64,000 nt of DNA. Origin: CBDBIK01 sp965206145. GTDB lineage: Bacteria > Pseudomonadota > Alphaproteobacteria > TMED109. A model generated the notes under the pieces. That model was not told the DNA's origin, made no database searches, and saw nothing but the letters and a program-made list of their open reading frames with translations. The translations under genes and the position numbers were made by a program. The stretch spans positions 248,001 to 312,000 of the forward strand of contig CBDBIK010000005.1 of the NCBI GenBank assembly GCA_965206145.1, in the 5' to 3' direction. Below are positions 63,267 to 64,000 of the stretch, one piece after another (the stretch's first letter is position 1; each line of letters opens with the position of its first letter).

Positions 63267-64000
63267 TCAGCCGAAATAGGAAAGAAAACGGACCACTGCG
63301 CGGGTCCGCGGATTGAAAAGTGAAGGCGTGAAGTAGGCACCCGCTACTTGCTTGTTGATTTCGCCACGCGTCGGATAGGGAAAAATCGTCGATGCCATGG
63401 CACCGATCTTCATGCGGTGTGCGACCATCAGGCACCAAGGCTGGATGAGTTCACCTGCATGGTTACCGACCATGCTCGCGCCTAAGACGCGCCCGCGCTT
63501 GGTGATCACTTTGACAAGGCCCTCCTCTTCGCGTTCGGCGCGGAAACGATCGCTTGAGGAAAGCGGCAACTGGGTAACGCGAATTTTGTCGCCGTACATC
63601 TCCCGCGCACTCGGCTCGTTGAGTCCAACCTGCGCAATCTCCGGATCGGTGTACGTGACCCAGGGAGCGGAAACCTCGCTCATGCGGGCAGGCAACCGGA
63701 AGAGAGTTCGTCGGATGACGATTCCGGCGTGATAGCTCGCCATGTGAGTAAACTGGAGACGACCGATGGAATCACCGATGGCATAGACGCGACGGTTCGA
63801 TGTACGAAGTCCTGCGTCGACATTGATGCCACGGCGATCACGTTCAATTCCTGCTTCTTCGAGACCCAACCCTTCGAGGTTGGGGCGACGGCCGGTGGCC
63901 ACCAGGAGATGGGATCCGGAGATATCCTTCGTATCTTTCGAATCCTCAACGGTCAGCACGATGCGGCCGTTTTCCTGGCGGACGGACTTCGCTGCCGTGC
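63267..64000 (-). CDS. Pyridine nucleotide-disulfide oxidoreductase, MerA/Lpd-like (cut by window edge)
   Basis: C-terminal 244 residues of a flavoprotein. Visible parts are LVATGRRPNLEGLGLEEAG, the FAD-binding VYAIGDSIGRLQFTHMA, and the dimerisation domain from PWVTYTDPEIAQVGLN. Where lipoamide dehydrogenases carry the catalytic His (HPT), this protein has TIFPYPTRGEI, so the disulfide acid-base residue is missing, as in a MerA-like side branch. It precedes the histidine kinase by one base, so the two are likely co-transcribed. The N-terminal redox cysteines lie outside the window. Confidence 0.88.
   Translation of the reverse strand, partial: TAAKSVRQENGRIVLTVEDSKDTKDISGSHLLVATGRRPNLEGLGLEEAGIERDRRGINVDAGLRTSNRRVYAIGDSIGRLQFTHMASYHAGIVIRRTLFRLPARMSEVSAPWVTYTDPEIAQVGLNEPSAREMYGDKIRVTQLPLSSSDRFRAEREEEGLVKVITKRGRVLGASMVGNHAGELIQPWCLMVAHRMKIGAMASTIFPYPTRGEINKQVAGAYFTPSLFNPRTRAVVRFLSYFG

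Overview
This window is a 64 kb piece of a GC-rich alphaproteobacterial chromosome. The gene order points to a Rhodospirillales-like lineage: gyrB-recF-dnaN-dnaA next to rpsT and an enoyl-CoA hydratase, mutM/coaBC/dut, hisS-prfA-prmC-DUF4167-clpB, lysC divergent from ubiG, DUF1192 beside a quinone oxidoreductase, and an adenosylcobalamin-dependent ribonucleotide reductase (nrdJ). The placement comes from synteny and domains seen by eye, not from a database search. Most of the window is housekeeping. The accessory signal sits in a few short stretches.

Layout. 1-6.8 kb: replication block on the minus strand (gyrB partial, recF, dnaN, dnaA), then rpsT and a crotonase. 6.9-12.3 kb: a small secreted protein, an orphan MT-A70 adenine methyltransferase, mutM, then a tightly overlapping plus-strand operon coaBC-dut-moeB/thiF-dsrE and an SH3b protein. 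12.3-14.7 kb: minus-strand trio of rubrerythrin, two-cluster Fe-S oxidoreductase and DUF3501, probably for peroxide handling. 15.2-23.5 kb: tRNA-Glu(CTC), a small secreted His/Cys-rich protein, amiC, RNase E with an 84-bp minisatellite in its tail, an aminotransferase, an M48 protease and a DsbA-like protein. 23.5-32.5 kb: nrdJ, quinone oxidoreductase, DUF1192, a decayed IS1595 transposase, metY/metZ, a hydrolase, a thioesterase and rpmE. 32.7-52.1 kb: an aminopeptidase, a very long M23 envelope protein, clpB, DUF4167, prmC-prfA-hisS-ispG-rodZ, lysC, ubiG, secA and argJ.

52.1-53.4 kb is the most unusual place. Two porin 3' halves lie 5'-to-5' with no start codon, signal peptide or first half. 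They share 144-bp inverted arms (about 95% identical) that run from the last codons through the terminators. Between the arms, near-identical blocks alternate with completely different loop segments, and one copy carries a four-copy 15-bp in-frame repeat. This could be a silent cassette or invertible reservoir for surface variation, a decayed porin pair, or an assembly join between multi-copy porins. Long reads would decide.

53.5-64 kb: a dienelactone hydrolase, a HCCA-isomerase/DsbA-fold protein, a PDZ protein, a GPP34 (Golgi phosphoprotein 3-like) protein, an oligopeptide-type ABC binding protein with two permeases but no ATPase gene, an HpcH/HpaI aldolase, a D-2-hydroxyacid dehydrogenase, a histidine kinase, and a flavin disulfide-type oxidoreductase cut by the window end.
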